Part shown: positions 1 through 13,057 of the stretch, piece by piece
How the letters are laid out: every line of letters starts with the position of its first letter
How positions within the stretch are numbered: the stretch's first letter is position 1
Origin: Vespa crabro
Taxonomy: Eukaryota; Arthropoda; Insecta; Hymenoptera; Vespidae
Reading direction: 5' to 3'
NCBI RefSeq assembly: GCF_910589235.1
Contig: NC_060960.1
Location: 7,911,839 to 7,975,838, forward strand
Length of the DNA: 64,000 nucleotides
Notes under the pieces: generated by a model
Told to the model about the DNA's origin: nothing
Databases searched by the model: none
The model's input: the letters and a program-made list of their open reading frames with translations, nothing else
Made by a program: the position numbers and the translations under genes

Positions 1-127
1 TAAATTCAACGAAGCGACCATTTTCTTTTTATGTCTCTAACAATATGGTGAATATAAACATAATACTATTATTGATTTTATTATTTTTCTAATTTGATCT
101 TTCATCTTTAATTATATTACGTTTATG

Positions 128-158
<31 letters not shown>

Positions 159-331
159 CACATACGTATGTATACTTATAAATTCTATAAAATATTTGTA
201 CAATTTATTATTCAATAAAAATGATTTGATACGAGTACATAGACCATAATTATAGAATAAATAAGTATACATCTATATATGTATATATATATATGTATAT
301 ATATATGTATATATATATATATATGTATATA

Positions 332-371
<40 letters not shown>

Positions 372-905
372 AATATATTATATGTTTACTCACGTATATT
401 ATATATCAATTAAAATTAAATACTTAAGAGGACAAAATATTATTGACCCCTTTGGTCAGATACAAAGAGCTGCATTAATCTCATAACACTTTATATAAGG
501 TGCTAAAATGAATGAATCAAATCAACGCGAAAGAACAATTGACGATTCTTCTTTCATTCACTTACCATTCAATGAGAGTAAGATCGTGAAGAAGGCAGCA
601 TTCTCTTTAAAGTTTAAAACGACCATACCCAGTTACATACATACTTTGTTGAGTATGTTATATGTACGTTAACGAAATGCATATATTCCGTATAGTGTAA
701 TACGATCTGATTTCAAATTCATGAGAGTCAACGATACATTCAAGTATCGAATCTCACATCTATAATTGATCATTAATCGGATTACACGTGCACTTCTAGT
801 CACGTGTGTAAGCGTCTTAGGAATTAATCATAATTAATGATTGTCATAGTTTGAAATTAGTTGAAATACAAATAATATGTACACAAATAAAATATGTATA
901 TTCTC
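1..905. other. Non-coding flank downstream of the ZIP gene
   Basis: No coding sequence was recognised. The segment is dominated by TA and GTATAT microsatellite blocks (densest about 271-369) with AT-rich unique sequence from 400 to 900. A minus-strand AATAAA at 204-209 could serve the 3' end of the ZIP gene, but similar hexamers are frequent by chance in this composition. Confidence 0.5.
271..369. repeat. TA/GTATAT microsatellite
   Basis: Almost uninterrupted alternating T/A with periodic G substitutions, seen directly. It is one of the longest of many TA tracts in the window. Confidence 0.9.
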
Positions 906-937
906 TTAACGTCGAACGTTGGCCTCAATGATTCTGA
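906..937 (-). CDS. Candidate terminal exon of the ZIP gene
   Basis: The preceding exon ends at 1571 in phase 1 with a strong GTAAGT donor. At 939/938 there is a minus-strand AG after a T-rich tract. Splicing there restores frame and gives the tail VRIIEANVRR followed by TAA at 908-906. ZIP proteins normally end a few residues after TM8, so the length fits. I have no homology support for these residues. Confidence 0.5.
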
Positions 938-3656
938 CTAGTTAAAAAATATATATATATATATATATGTGTATGTGTGTATGTAAGTGTTCAACCGTGA
1001 AAATTTATTTTCTCTGACTGATAAGTGACTCTTGACCAGCAATTAATTACATATTGACAATCGATAATAGATATTGAGAAAAAAAAGAAAAGAAGAACAA
1101 AATGCGATAAAATTTCCGATTTACGTTCTTGCGACTGTCATGAGTCTCGATTAAATAGTAGTAAAGTTCAAATTAAGACGATTATTGATTTTTAATTATG
1201 AATCCGAAATAAAATATATATATATATATATACCTACATATTACATCTTTAATCAAGTATACACATACTGAAAACTTATACGAAATCTCTAACACGATTT
1301 TTCTTTTCAAAGGAGAAATTAATAATATTATTAATTAAACGACAGCTATTAACTTTAAGTTAGATTTAATTATGTGTCATGGTTTCTACTCGGACTAATT
1401 ATTAAACGTTTTGCTTCGTATGTTGTATAGGTCATTATAGTAATCTTCTAGTGTTATGTACCGTGAATATGAATATCCTCGAGTAAAAGTTGTGATTTTT
1501 TTCGCAAATTTATTTAAAAAATTATCTTAAATAGTAAATATTTTTATGGAAATAAATATCATGTACTTACCTAACATTTGTAGTCCAAACATTACCAGAA
1601 AGCCAACGAGTATCGATAAATATTGACGAAGCCCCGAACGATGTTCTTGTAAAATTTCGAAGAAAACGACGTATAGAAGTGTGCCAGATGCGAGACCCTA
1701 TTACAATGAAAGGAAATATTTTTAAACAGACATTCATATTAAAAATTAGAATTTTTTACAATTTTAAATAAAGAAAAAAAAAAAAGAAGAGAAGAAAAAA
1801 TTTTAGGGTGTGCAAAAAATTACTAGGCGGAGAAAGTTATTGGATTTAAAAATTACTAGATGGAAAAAAATGGATTAAAGTTATCAATTCGTAAATGATT
1901 TTAAAAATCGATTATTCTTTTTCGAGATATTGAATTAACTTTTTTTTTTCCTTCATGACAATATTTCCCTGTAATGACAATAAATCGTAGAGATTTAAAA
2001 TTCGATTATGAAATTATAACTAAAGATGTAAAAAATGGTCTCGAAAAAGAGTAATTTGTTTTTGATAATGAATTTATAATTAAAAATTTATAATAAACTG
2101 ACTTGACCCAGTGCATACGATGCAACAATTTGGAGCATGATGCAATTATAGATTCGAACGTACCTGTAAAATTACTGCCATAAATCCACTTGCAGCTGCA
2201 CTTTCTCCACCAACAAGTATCATTCCTATTCCGATACCTAAGGGCGAGACTACGGCGAACGTGCAAACATAGATTATCGATAAGTAACGCCGTGTTCTAG
2301 CTGCAGTTAATTCGACACCGATGCAAAATGCTATAACGAATTTATGAGCCGCAACTGCGGCGAACATATACCTGACAAGTAAAATGACAAAATTAATTGA
2401 AACAATTTTTTAATTATATATATATATTTTTTTTTTCTCTACGTTTATACTATTACGTAGATATTACGTAGATATAATTTAATATTAATATTAATTTTCT
2501 TCTTTTTTTTTTTTTTTTTTTTTTGTTGAATGACAATTTTGGTATCTCAAAAATTACGTTCGTATATAAAAAAAACATATAAATTTAACGAGATACATCA
2601 TTAAAATGATGAACGTTAAATTTATATTAAAGCTTATTATCCCGTATTACTGTTGAAAATTATAAAAGTATAAATATTTAATTAGTATGTATAATGTTAT
2701 TCCTTGATTATACTTACCAGACATAGCTTTCTGAACTTTCTAAACCAATGGCAAGTCCTTCAAATAATTCATGCACGGACAAACCAAGTACTATCAATAA
2801 TCCTCGAAGTGAACTTATTATGAAGTCATCTTCGACGTCTATTATCTCGGGTAAATGATGAGAATGACCATGACTACTTCTATGTGGAAAAAGTAACGAG
2901 TTGAATTTGGAATTCTTTTATTTATGTAATCATTTTTTCTTTTTATTTTAAAAAGCATAGGATAGAATAAAAAAAATCATTCATCACAAAATCGTTAAGT
3001 GAAAATAAATAATTAGAATAAGATTATATGATATATAGATGGAATAAACGAGAGAAAGAAAAGAAAAAAAAAAAATAATAAACTTACGCATGAGAATGTC
3101 CATTTGCATAAGATGATACTATTTGACCATTTTCTACGAGTTCATTTGTACTACGATTCATGTCCGTTTTAATGTCTTCTTCTTTTTCCGACTTTCTTTT
3201 TCTTAAATGTGTATGCACCAATTCTTCGACCAAATACATAATGAAGAATCTACAAAGTAAGTAATAATAAATAATATTTTCATGGTCATTATATTATAAT
3301 AAGTATTGTATTATAAAACTATCAAATATATATTAAAATATATTAAATACGAGGTGGCTCAAAAGTTTTTAAACGGGCCGAAAATTTCTAAATGGTCAAA
3401 GTAATAATTTTTTTTCTCAAAATCTTTCAGACTTGTAGTTTTGCAAGATAGTTTTACGAGGTAATTTTATAAGATAGTTTTACAATTCAAAAAAAAAGAA
3501 AAAATAAAAAATAAGAAAAAAGAAAAGATTAGTTTAAGAAGACTCGTAAAAGAGTAATTGCCTGAAAAAAAAAATCACCTAAGAACTTTTAGTTCCCTCC
3601 GTATAAAATATCATAAAAATATCAAGACATTAAATGAAATATAGAAATACTAAACA

Positions 3657-3698
<42 letters not shown>

Positions 3699-4884
3699 CC
3701 AATTATAAATAATCTTATAAATTATAAAAAAAAAGATATATCCGCTTATCATACGTTTACTTTGCGTGAAAATTTTTTTTCTTCAGTTTTTATCACACAA
3801 GTCTAGTGTATAACTTATCTACAATAATTTATGTAAATCGATCTAGTAATAAATTACATTAATCGGATCGTAACATACCCACAGCACGTTAACATCTCAG
3901 CCAATGAGAATGTAAATTTCGGGAATGTTCCTTCCTCTATAAGATTATTAACACCTTCGGTGACTTCCGGTATCATATGAAGAAACGTTGTACAAAAAAG
4001 TATACCTCCACCAAAACCAAGAAGCAAAGCCACTAATTTCGTAGACCTGTACATTGTAAATTCAATGATGAATGATTAAAGAAAATCATTAATATATATA
4101 TATATATACATACATACATTCATACATACATACATACAAACACACACACACATATATATTTAATACAGAGCGGGCCAAAAGTTTCCAGGTGATTTTAAAA
4201 ATCAACATTACTCCTTTTCGAGACTTTTTAAGTTAATTTTTTTTATGTTTTCTTTTTGGTTTTTTTTTTGTTTAGATTGCAAAACTTTTTATTAAACCTT
4301 TGAAACTTTTGTTTATCATTCTGTATTATTATTATAATATTTAACCGATCGAGAATTTTTATTCGTATTATTGTGAACAAGTAGATATAAAATCGAAGAA
4401 TCGTTATTCGTTAACTGGTAAACATCGATATGTCTGTATAAACAGTTTTTAATTTTACATCGATAAGAATATTTACGAAAGGAGAACGTTCTCATATTTG
4501 TCTGTTATTCTCTTTTCTTCATAACGTTGTTAAATAGGATATATAATAAATCAATGAGTGACACGTATGTAATATCGTATATTGAATTTTATGTTGAATT
4601 TATAGGATTTTAGAAAAAAATTCCGATCAGTTTTATCATCGACATAGAAAAAGGAGTAAGTGAAAATAATTGATGACATTTGATTAATCGATTTTTACTC
4701 ACCTTGGATTTTGAATATTTCCCGAAGTATTCCATTTTAACCATTTGGCCAATTGCATTGGAAATAGTCCCATGAGAGTACTGACCGAACATAGAACTAT
4801 CATAGTTACTGCCTTAGCTATTAATACTCGTTGAGGATCGACATCGTTTGGAACGTGTTCATCGTGATCGTTATGGTTAGCCAT
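906..4884 (-). CDS. ZIP-family zinc transporter (SLC39A, ZIP1/2/3-like)
   Basis: Membrane importer moving zinc or related divalent metals into the cytosol. Minus-strand coding exons: 4884-4703, 4046-3879, 3249-3088, 2879-2718, 2371-2164, 1697-1571 and a short terminal exon 937-906 (least certain), giving about 346 residues, the usual size for this subfamily. All introns are GT-AG and phases match. TM1 lies about residues 20-42. TM2 carries GGGILF and ends in HMIPEV (84-89). The TM3-TM4 loop is His-rich (HSH at 168-170, HGHSHH at 174-179). TM4 has the metal-site motif HELFEG (H207, E208, E211). TM5 has AAHKFVIAF (H234). The last helix ends VGFLVMFGLQML. ATG 4884 is the first Met of the open frame. 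Upstream, a splice acceptor at 4955/4956 implies a 5'UTR intron. Family assignment is firm; the exact paralog is not assigned. Confidence 0.9.
1798..1960. repeat. Dispersed terminal-inverted-repeat element, diverged copy (ZIP intron)
   Basis: It carries the family's hallmark words: an AGGGTG-type end, a short CTAGGYGG-like word, and a paired AAATCRATTATTC...TTTTCGAGA word. Diverged and partly rearranged, so the limits are approximate. Confidence 0.4.
3348..3603. repeat. Dispersed terminal-inverted-repeat element (ZIP intron)
   Basis: The left end reads GGTGGCTCAAAAGTTTTTAAA. The right end, reverse-complemented, reads GGAGGGAACTAAAAGTTCTTA, so the two ends are an imperfect inverted repeat. 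The inside is A-rich. It lies in the intron between ZIP coding exons 2 and 3. Confidence 0.55.
4165..4328. repeat. Dispersed terminal-inverted-repeat element (ZIP intron)
   Basis: It begins ACAGAGCGGGCCAAAAGTTTC and ends with an inverted relative of that sequence (reverse complement ACAGAATG...CAAAAGTTTC). The internal word AAAAATCAAC...CCTTTTCGAGA is shared with copies at 8.49 and 44.9 kb. It lies in the intron between ZIP exons 1 and 2. Confidence 0.6.
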
Positions 4885-6744
4885 TTTTTTTTTTCGAATG
4901 ATCGTTAAACTTTCTTAATTTCAATATCCTTGCTCTCAACGAGAAGTATTGTTACTGTAAAAATATACAAAAAAAAAATATATTTTTTATATAAATTATT
5001 TACGAAATATATTTTTTCTTCTTTCCTCTTTTTTTTTTTTTTTAATAAAATAACGATAATAAATTTATACGTATATTCTCAAAGTATATGAAAGATTTAC
5101 AAAACGGCCATACTTTAGAATATATACTTTCAATTTCATGATTCATCGAATTAATTTCTCGTTGACATTTCCTTCTAGACTACGACATTCTACGTCAACA
5201 AAATTACATTATGTTACATTATGTATAATATTTCTCTTAAGAGGTATCAGTACTATAACGTGTCTAATCTTTATCTGTAATTTAATAACAATGCCTTGTC
5301 CGTCACGTTTTCAACGTCTGTAATTATATGTAGTTGTATTATATGATTTATGTATTTTTGTTACGTGGTCGAATTAAAGAAATTTTCTTTCAAACATCTT
5401 TATTAAAATTTCGTTTTGTTCAAGAATCGTATGAGTAATCTATTTTCTTTTCGTTTTCTTATAGTTCATATAAGAAAAAGAAAAGGATGTTCCTCAAACG
5501 TAGTAGAAGAAAAAGTAAAAAGAATAAAAAAAAAAGAGGAGCTTTTTGTTTTATTTTTATATTAATTTGTAATATTTTACGATATCGACATCGATTATCT
5601 TTGTGAGATCTTTCAAATCTTCAAGAAACATTACTCGAGCGTTCAATATCGACCGGAAATTTTCGCGATTATCTTTTCCGATCAATGATGCGATATAATC
5701 TTTTTCTTTTTTATTTCTTTCATTACGATGTATTTTTTATTGCATTTGAATGAATGTGATTCAAATCTTGCATGAGTTTTTTTTTTCCATGACATAATCG
5801 GAAATATTTTATCTCTGTTTATCAGATCAAAATATGATCAATATTTTGCAATTATTAAATTAAATTTCGATTAAATTTAACGAGAAGAAAATTAATAAAA
5901 TATATTCGCATTTTACATTCCATTAATAGCTCAAATGATTAGTATACGAAATTATTTTTTAAATATAATGAAAAAATTCTTTCATAGTGTCAGTAATAAT
6001 GGAATTTGTTTAGTAGTATAAAGTATAAAGTTTCTTCGACGTCTGCAAAAAATTTTTCCATTTATTTTTAGTAAGGAAAGTAAACGTCAGAGATCACACT
6101 GATTATTACAAAAAAAAAAAAGAAAAAAAAAACAAACAAATAATAATATGAAATAAAATAAAATAAAATATAAAAATGTCGTTACTTTTTATCAAATATA
6201 ATATTTCATATAAAATTTTTTCTCCGCGAAAAATTTCCAAACGATTAATTGCATCGATATAATATGTATTTTATATATTATCTGTACAATGTAATTAGAA
6301 ATCCGATAGAATTGTCTCTTTTCAATTTCTTTCTTTCCCTCTCTCTCTTCCTTTCTTTCTTTCTTTCTCTCTGTCTCATACACACACACATACTCACTGG
6401 TGGATTTATCTTTCAAATGGCCTAAGACGATACAAATTTTGGATACGTCTATAAATTTTAATACGAGTAAAATAAATCAATTATTCCAAATTTATGTAAA
6501 TCCGCCACTGCACTTTTCTCTCTCTCTCTCTCTCTCTCTTATTCTTTTATTTTTTTATCTTCGTTTTCATTTTTCTTTTGGATTAGAATTTTTTGTAATT
6601 CTACGCCATTGAACTCGACACACTGTTAACTTTTGCACTTGATTTTCAGTATGATCATATATATGTTTAACTACTTGTCAGTTCTATGAAACGATGTACT
6701 AAACGGATAATCTTTTATAATCAATGATATATATGTGTGTATAG

Positions 6745-6776
<32 letters not shown>

Positions 6777-6808
6777 TATATATGTAACAATATATAGTTC
6801 GATATTAC
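4885..6808 (-). other. Probable 5'UTR tail and first intron of the ZIP gene
   Basis: A minus-strand polypyrimidine tract and AG (4956/4955) would start a coding exon with a 70-nt 5'UTR. From there to the putative donor near 6808 nothing coding was seen. The segment holds poly-T/poly-A runs, a CT/TTTC stretch about 6325-6375 and (TA)n at 6743-6778. Confidence 0.45.
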
Positions 6809-6955
6809 CTTACGTGATCTTCACAATCGTCTTTGTCGTCGTCGTTGACTTTGTCGCGATAACGGGCCCCTCCCCCGAATAGAAACGCGGCTGATGTTGC
6901 TTTAAGTCGCGACCACACGTGTACAACATCGTTTAGAACGTTGTCTCTTTATATA
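6809..6955 (-). promoter_or_regulatory. Candidate TATA promoter and untranslated first exon of the ZIP gene
   Basis: A GC-richer island in AT-rich surroundings. On the minus strand a TATATAAAG box (6955-6947) would place initiation near 6920. The following roughly 105 nt end in a good donor (GTAATA at 6808, or GTAAGG at 6813). This matches the acceptor just upstream of the ZIP start codon. It is an inference from signals only; transcript data are needed to confirm it. Confidence 0.4.
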
Positions 6956-6970
6956 AGCTTCCTACGTATA

Positions 6971-7000
6971 AGTATGTATGTATGTATGTATGTATGTATG
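6971..7000. repeat. (TATG)n microsatellite
   Basis: Seven consecutive TATG-type units read directly, just upstream of the putative ZIP promoter. Confidence 0.9.
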
Positions 7001-8489
7001 TGTGTATATGTCTCGATGTTCGATGTAACGCACATCTCAACATAGAACGAATAAAATTTCTCAAATACTCGAAGCACAATAGCGATCGCATTTTAATTTA
7101 AAAGGATTATAAAACGATTAATTTTTCATTTTTATATTTTGCTTTACGTAAAACGCGATCCAATAGAAAACAAGTAGATCGATTAAAGAGAGAAATAAAT
7201 AAATAAATTGATAAAAGATAAAAAAATAAAGATTGAAAAGAAAAAAAAAAAAAGAAAAAGAAAAAGAAAAATGTAAAACAAAATAAAAATACATAATCGA
7301 CATAATCGTCTTTTAATTATTTATCGTCAAATGAGAAAGTTTTTTTGCGCGTTTCAAAAATTATTATGTTATATATTTGAATATATGAAACGGCGATTAT
7401 ACGATCCAAGTAATATATTTTTCATTTTAAGAATATATTTTGACGTTTGATCTTGAATTATTTGAAAATTATTTGTTTATACGATGAGTATAGAAAAAAT
7501 GAAAAAAAAAAGAGAAAAAAGGTGAGTATATTTATTCTTGCAAAAAAAAAATAAATAAATAAATAAATAAAAAAGAAAACATAATTCTCTTTTCCGTAAA
7601 AATTTGAAAATTGAAAATAAAGCGCGCTAGATAAAAAATATATTTTTTTGGAAATATCTCAGAATGATTTGAAACTTTATTGTACATGGAGGTATGTATC
7701 TTTATACGTTCGATCATGTTATAAAAACTAATAGAAGGAAAAAAATAGTAAAAACAATTGTAATCGTAAAAAAGTAAACATCGTGACTGTTATTATTTTC
7801 TTCTTTGTTGCTATATTTCTTTTCTTTTTTTTTCTTTTCACATTACATTTGATGCTTGGATAGTTAAGTCTTTGTCAGATTTCTTTTTCTTTTTCTTATT
7901 TCAGTTTTTTTTTTTATTTTTTGTTTTTTATTTTTTTAAATTAATTCATTACATCCGGTTGTTTATATTCGAAAGAAATGAGATCTTTCATGGCAAATTC
8001 GATTGTGATCCTTCGTAAAACTGACTCTCGTATAGTATACATAATTATGTATGTATGCGTATATACGTAGGCGAGAAATGAATCACTCATCGTACGCGAG
8101 TGGAATATACAATACATATATATATATATACATATGAATGTATATAGATATGTATAATCGTACATGCAGGATATACGATTAGTGGGAGATACGTATATTC
8201 AATTATGGTCTCCAATCTTCATGACGATTTTTCAAGAAACAATTTAACCTATTGATTCCGATAATAGTTTTTGTTCGATCATTAAGATTTATCGATCCAA
8301 TTTAAGCCATCATGATAATTGTGAAAATTATTTTCCATCCGGCATTTAATATAATGCAATTGATAATTTGAATGAGTATCTTATTTAAATTTTTATATTG
8401 TTTATAACGTACGAATGTTTGTTTCGTCAAATTTATGACGAGAATCATAAATAATAACGAAAGTTATGAGCTTTGTTAAATTAATATTT

Positions 8490-8600
8490 TGATAGATGAG
8501 TAAAAAGTTCCTAAGTGAAACCGAAAAATCAATTATTCCTTTTCAAAGTTTCTAGTTAAACTTATTCTTTTATTTCACTGACCTCGTACACAAGGTATAT
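8490..8600. repeat. Dispersed TIR element, half copy
   Basis: GATGAGTAAAAAGTTCCTAA followed by AAAATCAATTATTCCTTTTC, the same two words in the same order as in the 4.17 and 28.82 kb copies. The right half is eroded. Confidence 0.5.
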
Positions 8601-9635
8601 TTACATATAATTATCATACTTAATTTAAATAGATAATACAGAAAGAGAAATAGATAAATTAATTTTTTAGAAAAAAGAAAAAAGGAATCATTGTCACAAG
8701 TAAAAATTTCTAAAAACTGATCTCTTTTTGCGTAAAAAAGAAAAAAAAGAAAAAAAAAAGAGAAGAAAAGAAGAAAAAAAAAAAAGTAAAGAAGAGAAAA
8801 AAATAAGCACAACAAATGACAAGGAATAAAATATAAACACATATTGCTTAACACAGGATGCCTAGATTCTCTTTCTTTTGATATGTAAATTTTTCACGAC
8901 CGTACTAACGAAATGACGTCAATTTATGACGCCTCTATTGAATTCGTTCGCAGGGGAAAAAAAAATCACGGCAAATGTGAAGATCCAAATAGGATAAAAG
9001 GAGAGGGAGCCTTCGATAATTCTGTAATACCGATACTGAAAGAATTCGAATGTAGTGAAAGTATTACTTACGTATTACACGTGCCTTCAATGGGAAGAGG
9101 GAAAAAAATAGGTATTTACGGAGAGAAGGGAGAATGACTTTTGTATAGCCTAAGGCATACATAGATGACATCCATCTATGTATATATGTACTAAGTCTTA
9201 GCAGACACGAAAGATTTCCTCATTGAGAATGTACATATTCATATAACAAACATTTTTGTTTATCATTCTTGTTGCGTTAGCACAGCTGTTTCCATCTCTT
9301 TCGTTAAATTTTTTTTCTTCTTTTTTTTCTTCTTCTTCTTCTTTTTTTTTTTTTTCTTTTTTTATCTTATTGTCTTCGACACTTTCCTCAAAGAATAATG
9401 TATCATATTATGCAGAAATAGCTTTCCTCGAATATGAAACGTACACACCTGAATAGACGATAGCACGTGTTTAAATTTTTGTTTCTTCTTATAATCACAT
9501 TCGACAAACTGCTGTATTTCAAATCATATATATGTATATATACATATATATGTAGGTATCTATAGAATTTTTTTCAAAAACTTTTAAATTTCACGTATTC
9601 CTTGGACATATTTATGTAAATGGATACTCTTTAAG

Positions 9636-9675
<40 letters not shown>

Positions 9676-10694
9676 TATGCAGATACTTATATAATACTTC
9701 TATACTACATATTAAATAATACTGCATATAAAATTATATATATATGTATATATATACATATTAAATTCTATATTCATAAATTATAGACAGAGGATATTCT
9801 AAAAGTTTTATCAATACTTTAGAATTCCAGGAGCGTGTATCGATGGGATTTTTCTTTTTTTCTTTTTCCTTAGCTTCTTTCTTTTTTTAAATTCTCTCGA
9901 AAAGTTTTTACGAACTTGGAGAAGTACTGATCTATATTCAATCAAAAAAAAGGTGTGTAAGATTTCAAAAACAATTTTGTAATAATCAATAGTAAACTGT
10001 CTTCGTTTCTTCGAATTTTCGAATATAAATAGATAATAGTTTACCTTGAAATAATTTATGTATGTATAGAATCGTCCATTTGCATACAATCTATTATTCT
10101 TAGATTCTTTTTTTTTTCCTCAAGAGATTAAAAAATACATTAAATTTCAATTAGAAAGATAACGCGGAAAAGAGAAAAATCCCATCCGATTTAGAATGAC
10201 GTGGATAGATAATTATTATATAGTATCTAATCGATTATAAAAAAGGAGGAGTTTTTGTTCGTTTAAGTTTTTATTATTCATTTGTATTGATGATTTGACA
10301 CGCGTAATATAAAAGGAAATTTTCTATGATGCAATAAGGTATTTGCACATTATAAAGTGGATTTAGAAGTACTACTGAAATTTTGTTACGCGCAGAAATA
10401 TCTTTTTCTTTTTTCTTTTTTCTCTTCCATTCAGTAAAATGTACGTTAGCACGATAATATGGACTTTCTTATCATTATACGACTTTACGATTACCAAATC
10501 GTATCTTTTCTTTTTTTTTTTTTTTTCTTTTTGTTCTTTTCCTTTTTTCGTTCTTAAGTATCGTCTTAAAAACCTGTTCTATTTTATAAAAGAAATTCAA
10601 ATATTTTTATTTTAGATATTTAATTTTCATAGATTAAACTTTATAGACTAAACTTTATAGTTTTACATTTTTAGAAATCAAAATTTTGTTTAAA

Positions 10695-10722
10695 GAATAA
10701 ACAAAATTTAGCCTGAAAAAGA

Positions 10723-10768
<46 letters not shown>

Positions 10769-10862
10769 AGTTCATCTAATAACTTGGATTCGTCTAATAA
10801 TTTTTGGTGACTTATTGAAAATTCACTTAGAAACTTTTTTGACTCATCCTGTATATACTTTA
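10695..10862. repeat. Dispersed TIR element interrupted by (TA)n
   Basis: The right end reads CACTTAGAAACTTTTTTGAC then TCATCCTGTATATA, matching the right end of the 28.82-29.05 kb copy. The left half is replaced by a TA/poly-T tract. Confidence 0.5.
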
Positions 10863-11732
10863 TTAGATTTTTTTTTTTTACTTTTATATACTATATATTT
10901 ATACATTTTTTATATTTGTATTATTTTTATTTTTATACACTATTATTTATCTTACCGCAGTTTTTTGACGTGCAGAATTACAATAATGCATGATTACATT
11001 CATTGAATTAAAAATAATTCATTCATTCATACACACAAAAATATACAACTATCTTTTTGTTAGCTCACGAGTGGTAACATGTGGAGCATGACGCGATGTC
11101 AAGAACTTACTAAAACGATGAGGAAACGTATATCAAATTATTGAAAATAACGTAACTATAATTGTAAATTACGTTAATTAACAGCAAAGTGAAATATCAA
11201 ATTTAAAAAATTAATTTACTTTAAAATGAAAATCAATTAATTTTAACTTATGAATTGTTCAATATTGATGATGATCGATTAATCGAATTGATCTATCATA
11301 TAAATTATTTTTCTTTTCGTTAAATTTATCATCACATGCATATATTTTAATTTCGAAAAAAATCAATGCTTGTATTTTTATCCAAGCATAATTGCTGATA
11401 CTTAAAATTGTTTTCTTTCTTTTTTTTTTTTTTTTATTTTTTATATATAACAAAAACAAGAAATTGAATTAAGTGCCTCTATATTTTTTCTTTTTCTTTT
11501 ATTTATTTATTTTTTTTTCCCCTAAAAATAATGACTGATATTTTAAATCATACTTCATATCGCATTTAGTCATACATCGTTATGAAGAGAAAAAAAATTT
11601 TTTGTCACCAAATGTATCCATACATGCATTTTTTTTGTAATTGCACCTGTTAAGTACTTGTTGATTGATAATTTTTCAAATTATTTAGATGAATCATTGA
11701 TCTATCTATAAACTTTTGCCTAGCACTGTACT

Positions 11733-11735
<3 letters not shown>

Positions 11736-11784
<49 letters not shown>
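11736..11784. repeat. (TA)n microsatellite
   Basis: About 24 uninterrupted TA units, read directly. Confidence 0.95.
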
Positions 11785-11789
<5 letters not shown>

Positions 11790-11906
11790 CCATTTTACTT
11801 ACAAATTACACATCGAACAATTGATTTAATTTGAATATGTTGAAATAAGAGTCTACATTTCGAAGATAATTATCTGTATTTTCTGTTTGGTCGTTCATTA
11901 CTATAT

Positions 11907-11941
11907 TTTCTCAATGTTCGATCAAAACGAACATTGAGAAA
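11907..11941. repeat. Perfect hairpin, 14-bp arms and 7-nt loop
   Basis: TTTCTCAATGTTCG at 11907-11920 is exactly reverse-complemented at 11928-11941, with loop ATCAAAA. The arms are not low-complexity. Confidence 0.85.
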
Positions 11942-12327
11942 TATGATAGAATATATATAATACGTGAAAATATAAGAACGAAAAAGAAATGATGTGCAAA
12001 ATATTTATCCTCTTACAAAAAGTGCATATAAAATTTTGATACATATTTTGACAAGGAAACGAAGAATTTGCACGTGCTGATTCGACGAATAATTTCAAAG
12101 ATACGTAATGCATACATAATTACAATATGTATGCAATATATCGCAAAACAATTCGTTTTCTTCTGTTTAAAAACAGAAAAACTGTTCCGGGTTAAAAAAA
12201 AAAAGATTAAACAAAAAACAAAAATATCGTCAACCTCCAAAGAAATAAAAAAGAAAAGAAAACGTTTTTTTCAACAAAGAACACATTCATATACCAATGA
12301 TTTTTTGTATTCCATAAAAAGATATAG

Positions 12328-12366
<39 letters not shown>

Positions 12367-12824
12367 TATCACCGAGTTAAATGAGACACCACATATAAAT
12401 ATACAATATATATACACACACATATATACACACATAAACAAACACATTCATATTATTATTGTCAATCACAAAGAAAAAAAAAAGAAAAGCAATATGTTGA
12501 CAAAACTTAACGTACTCATAAATAGAGAAATAATGGATGAAAATTTATCACTTACATATATAATAGATCACTATTACGGTGGTGGTGGTGATGGTATCGG
12601 TGATATTGGTAGTGGTAGTAGAAGAAGAAGAAGAAGAAGAAGTAAAAGAAGAACCAATAAGAAAATATAAAAGTCGTAATAATTCTATAATATAACTCAA
12701 GTTGTTTACAATATCAGCGATGACCCATGTCAAGTGAAATAGAAATAGAAATAGAAATGTAATAAGTTGGAATAAAAATTTATATATATGTCTATATACG
12801 GATACATATACACTCACACACGTA

Positions 12825-12849
12825 CATATATATATATATATATACATAT

Positions 12850-12888
<39 letters not shown>

Positions 12889-12980
12889 CAAATATAAATA
12901 TATATATATATAAATATATAATGTTGAGTATGATTGATCTTTTTCTTATCGATCGTAAACTACATATATATATATAACAT

Positions 12981-13021
<41 letters not shown>

Positions 13022-13045
13022 CATATATATATATATATATATATA
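12825..13045. repeat. Cluster of TA tracts
   Basis: Five long TA runs separated by short unique sequence, read directly. It borders the CpG-richer island that starts at 13058. Confidence 0.9.
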
Positions 13046-13057
13046 ATCGTAATAAAA

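Larger units (their letters stand above)
7001..13050. other. Gene-poor intergenic sequence
   Basis: No recognisable protein. The segment contains many poly-A/T-rich runs and TA tracts (9643-9666, 10725-10753, 11736-11784, 12331-12361, 12825-13045). Two copies of the dispersed TIR element lie at 8.49 and 10.70 kb, and a hairpin at 11.91 kb. A perfect TGACGTCA (CRE-like) octamer lies at 8914-8921 at the head of a 74-codon open frame of no recognisable family. That frame is treated as chance. Confidence 0.5.

Noticed and set aside
8913..9137. 74-codon plus-strand frame with balanced composition
   Set aside because: The best-looking small frame of the desert, but it has no recognised family, no splice or polyadenylation support, and sits in otherwise non-coding sequence.
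12068..12670. 200-codon plus-strand open frame
   Set aside because: The composition is Lys/Ile/Tyr/His-rich, it reads through TA, ACAC, GGT and AGA microsatellites, it has no domain, and an opposite-strand frame overlaps it. It is typical of chance in low-complexity DNA.
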